A DNA stretch of 7,545 bases from contig DAOVNN010000136.1 of assembly GCA_030630165.1 (NCBI GenBank), positions 1 through 7,545 on the forward strand. Reading direction: 5' to 3'. Positions 5,994 through 7,545 of this stretch are shown in pieces. Numbering within the stretch: position 1 is the stretch's first letter; every line of letters begins with the position of its first letter. The position numbers and the translations under genes are program-made. Under the pieces are notes generated by a model, which saw nothing but the letters and a program-made list of their open reading frames with translations, did not search any database and had not been told where the DNA came from. The stretch is from Candidatus Krumholzibacteriota bacterium. Lineage in GTDB: Bacteria > Krumholzibacteriota > Krumholzibacteriia > Krumholzibacteriales > Krumholzibacteriaceae.

Positions 5994-7067
5994 TTACAGG
6001 TGTTCTTTCTTGTCATTTTCTTCGAGTCTGTCGAGTATCTCACGGACCCTCTGGCTTTCACTCTTTCTGCAGACGAGAACGCGTCCGCCACTGACCGCCA
6101 CGATGATATCATCGACACCGATCGTCGCGGTGAAGCCGTCGGGATTATAGATAATATTTCTCTTCGAATCGACAAGCTCCATCTCGCCCGCCCCTGCATT
6201 GCCAGCGGCGTCCTTCGGAAGGATATCGCCGAGGGCATCCCATGAGCCGACATCGCTCCATCCGAATGAGACGGGCATGACTACCACGTTTCCGGCTCTC
6301 TCGAGGATTCCGAAATCGACCGAGATCGACGGCATGGAGCCGTAATACTTACCCGCCATTTCGCTCAGCCGGCCCTCCGACGCGGCGGTCTCGAGCCCGC
6401 GAAGGGGTTCGCTCCCTGCCGGAAGGAAGGCATCCCAGGCCTCGATGAAGACGGACGGCCTCCAGACAAAGATCCCGCTGTTCCAGTAGTAATTGCCGCC
6501 TTCGAGATATTGCCGCGCTGTTTCACGGCCGGGCTTCTCGTGGAACTTTTCGACCTTCAGCGGTGCGGACGCAGCCCCGTCAGGTGCGGAGCCGGATGTC
6601 TCTATATAGCCGTAACCGGTCTCCGGCCCTGTCGGTTCTATGCCGAATGTCACGAGAACGTCTCCGCCGCTCGCGGCATCAGCCGCGATGCGCACGGCAT
6701 TTCGAAAACCATCGCTATCTTTTATCAGGTGGTCGGATGGACAGCACAGGACAGGCTCATCGCTGCCCCTCGCGCGTATCATTATCGCGGCAGCGGCGAG
6801 GGACGGCGCGGTATTGCGCGACACAGGTTCTGCGAACAGGTTTTCATCGGGGAGTTCGGGAAGGTCCCGTCTGACCGCGTCTGCCTGGTCGGCAGCTGTC
6901 AGAACGAGTATCCGCTGCGCCGGGAGAAAAGACCTCATGCGCCTCCACGTGAGGGAGAGCATGCTGCCTTCTCCTGTGATATCGAGGAACTGCTTCGGTT
7001 TTCCGGCAGTGCTTGCCGGCCAGAACCTCTTTCCTTTTCCTCCTGCGAGAATCGCCGCGTACACCAT
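5994..7067 (-). CDS. manC: Mannose-1-phosphate guanylyltransferase (GDP-mannose pyrophosphorylase)
   Basis: The enzyme joins mannose-1-phosphate and GTP to give GDP-mannose and pyrophosphate, supplying surface polysaccharides and glycosylation in the cytoplasm. The protein is 357 residues with the nucleotidyltransferase signature at the start, ILAGGKGKRFWPAS then KPKQFL (6-28). It also has EPVSRNTAP (80-88), PSDHLI (110-115), GYGYIE (151-156), VEKFHEKP (172-179), NYYWNSGIF (192-200), SVDFGILER (249-257) and GWSDVGSWDAL (269-279). All active-site regions look intact. At this length it lacks the C-terminal cupin phosphomannose isomerase domain of long (about 470-residue) ManC/AlgA proteins, so it is the monofunctional type. 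ATG 7067 is very close to the AGGGGG run (7071-7076); the next codon, GTG 7064, has better spacing and is a possible start one residue shorter. The phosphomannomutase that makes its substrate lies 76 bases upstream. Confidence 0.95.
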   Translation of the reverse strand: MVYAAILAGGKGKRFWPASTAGKPKQFLDITGEGSMLSLTWRRMRSFLPAQRILVLTAADQADAVRRDLPELPDENLFAEPVSRNTAPSLAAAAIMIRARGSDEPVLCCPSDHLIKDSDGFRNAVRIAADAASGGDVLVTFGIEPTGPETGYGYIETSGSAPDGAASAPLKVEKFHEKPGRETARQYLEGGNYYWNSGIFVWRPSVFIEAWDAFLPAGSEPLRGLETAASEGRLSEMAGKYYGSMPSISVDFGILERAGNVVVMPVSFGWSDVGSWDALGDILPKDAAGNAGAGEMELVDSKRNIIYNPDGFTATIGVDDIIVAVSGGRVLVCRKSESQRVREILDRLEENDKKEHL

Positions 7068-7143
7068 CCACCCCCTGTTTAATACCCGGGCAGAGCGTGT
7101 TCAGAACACACGTAGCGCATGCTTCACGCCCCGAAGGGGCGCT
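7068..7143 (-). other. Intergenic region between phosphomannomutase and guanylyltransferase, with hairpins
   Basis: Right after the mutase stop, CGCCCC and GGGGCG (7127-7141) form a six-pair stem with a three-base loop. No T-run follows on either strand, so this is not a convincing Rho-independent terminator. A second, weaker inverted repeat, GTGTT/AACAC, lies at about 7098-7110. On the minus strand TATTAA (7079-7084) could act as a -10 box, but the matching -35 (TTCTGA, 16 bases upstream) is poor. Whether manC is read through from the mutase gene or has its own promoter cannot be decided here. Confidence 0.4.
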
Positions 7144-7545
7144 CTAATCAACGTACAGTCCGGAAACGTCTATATGATCGGTCAGCGCGTCGGCAAAGGC
7201 CTTGCGAATTTCTTCCAGAGATGCACTGTCGTCCGCCTCGAACCGCAGCACGAGTACAGGCTGCGTGTTCGACGCCCTGAGCAGTCCCCATCCCTTCTCG
7301 AAATCGACCCTTGCTCCGTCGACATCATTGACCTTGTTCGTCTTCCTGAAATGGTCGGCTACCTGCTCTACAACACCGAACTTCTTCTCGTCATCGCATT
7401 CGACCCTTATCTCAGGCGTGCTCTCGTATTTCGGATAGTCCGCAAGCATCTCGCTGAGACTCTTATCGCTCTTCGAGACGATCTCGAGTATCCTGCAAGC
7501 CGCATATATCGCGTCGTCGAATCCGAAGTACCTGTCGGCGAAGAA
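7144..7545 (-). CDS. Phosphomannomutase/phosphoglucomutase, C-terminal part (gene continues past right edge)
   Basis: Only the last 133 residues are in the window; the frame stays open to 7545, so the ATG at 7449 is internal and not a start. The visible part begins FFADRYFGFDDAIYAACRILE, which in this family directly follows the sugar-binding GE(M/Y)SGH motif; that motif, the phosphoserine and the metal loop lie beyond the edge. It continues with YPKYESTPEIRVECDD and ends with domain 4, where the phosphate-binding loop RASNTQPVLVLRFEA is intact. Known role: alpha-D-phosphohexomutase converting mannose-6-phosphate to mannose-1-phosphate (often also glucose phosphates). Pairing with manC immediately downstream supports the mannose reading over phosphoglucosamine mutase. 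The stop is TAG, followed by a GC hairpin. Confidence 0.95.
   Translation of the reverse strand, partial: FFADRYFGFDDAIYAACRILEIVSKSDKSLSEMLADYPKYESTPEIRVECDDEKKFGVVEQVADHFRKTNKVNDVDGARVDFEKGWGLLRASNTQPVLVLRFEADDSASLEEIRKAFADALTDHIDVSGLYVD

Noticed and set aside
7127..7141. Rho-independent terminator after the phosphomannomutase gene
   Set aside because: The stem is only six pairs and no run of T follows on either strand.
7144..7449. Stand-alone 101-residue gene
   Set aside because: The frame stays open to the window edge and the upstream residues are conserved phosphomannomutase sequence, so ATG 7449 is internal.

Overview
The window looks like chromosomal DNA from a diderm (Gram-negative type) bacterium. 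The evidence is two lipoprotein signal peptides followed by periplasmic-type domains, a SurA/PpiC-like peptidyl-prolyl isomerase, a TonB-family protein and nucleotide-sugar genes for surface polysaccharide. The DNA is moderately GC-rich, with a G/C bias at third codon positions and frequent AGG/AGA arginine codons. Nothing fixes the phylum. The divergence of the proteins and the domain mix would fit a little-cultured lineage such as an FCB-group relative, but that is only a guess. TGA is a normal stop codon: five of the six well-defined 3' ends other than TonB and the mutase use TGA or TAA in positions that fit tight operon spacing.

Left part, plus strand. Positions 1-1233 encode a secreted-looking protein with Ig-like and carboxypeptidase-regulatory-like beta domains, followed by an Amidase_3 (N-acetylmuramoyl-L-alanine amidase) fold. 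By motif alignment that fold has lost every zinc ligand and the catalytic glutamate. The coding signal runs upstream of its first ATG (190) to the window edge, interrupted by an in-frame TGA at 25-27 that sits directly before a strong GC hairpin. A small TonB-family gene (1311-1976) follows, with a possible promoter of its own and an unusually acidic linker.

Right part, minus strand, read from the right edge: phosphomannomutase (3' end only), mannose-1-phosphate guanylyltransferase, lipoprotein PpiC-type isomerase with a TPR-like tail, bifunctional nuclease (DUF151), gamma-class carbonic anhydrase, and an LpoA-like lipoprotein (helical-repeat plus periplasmic-binding fold). The last five genes are separated by 25, 4, 21 and -4 bases, which strongly suggests one transcript. 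The final gene converges on the TonB gene with only five bases between the stop codons.

Together, mutase and guanylyltransferase make GDP-mannose from mannose-6-phosphate, and the downstream genes point to folding and assembly of the cell envelope. The most unusual items are the apparently dead amidase, the interrupted coding signal at its 5' side, and the operon of isomerase, nuclease, carbonic anhydrase and LpoA-like lipoprotein. No mobile element, CRISPR array, tRNA or rRNA was seen.
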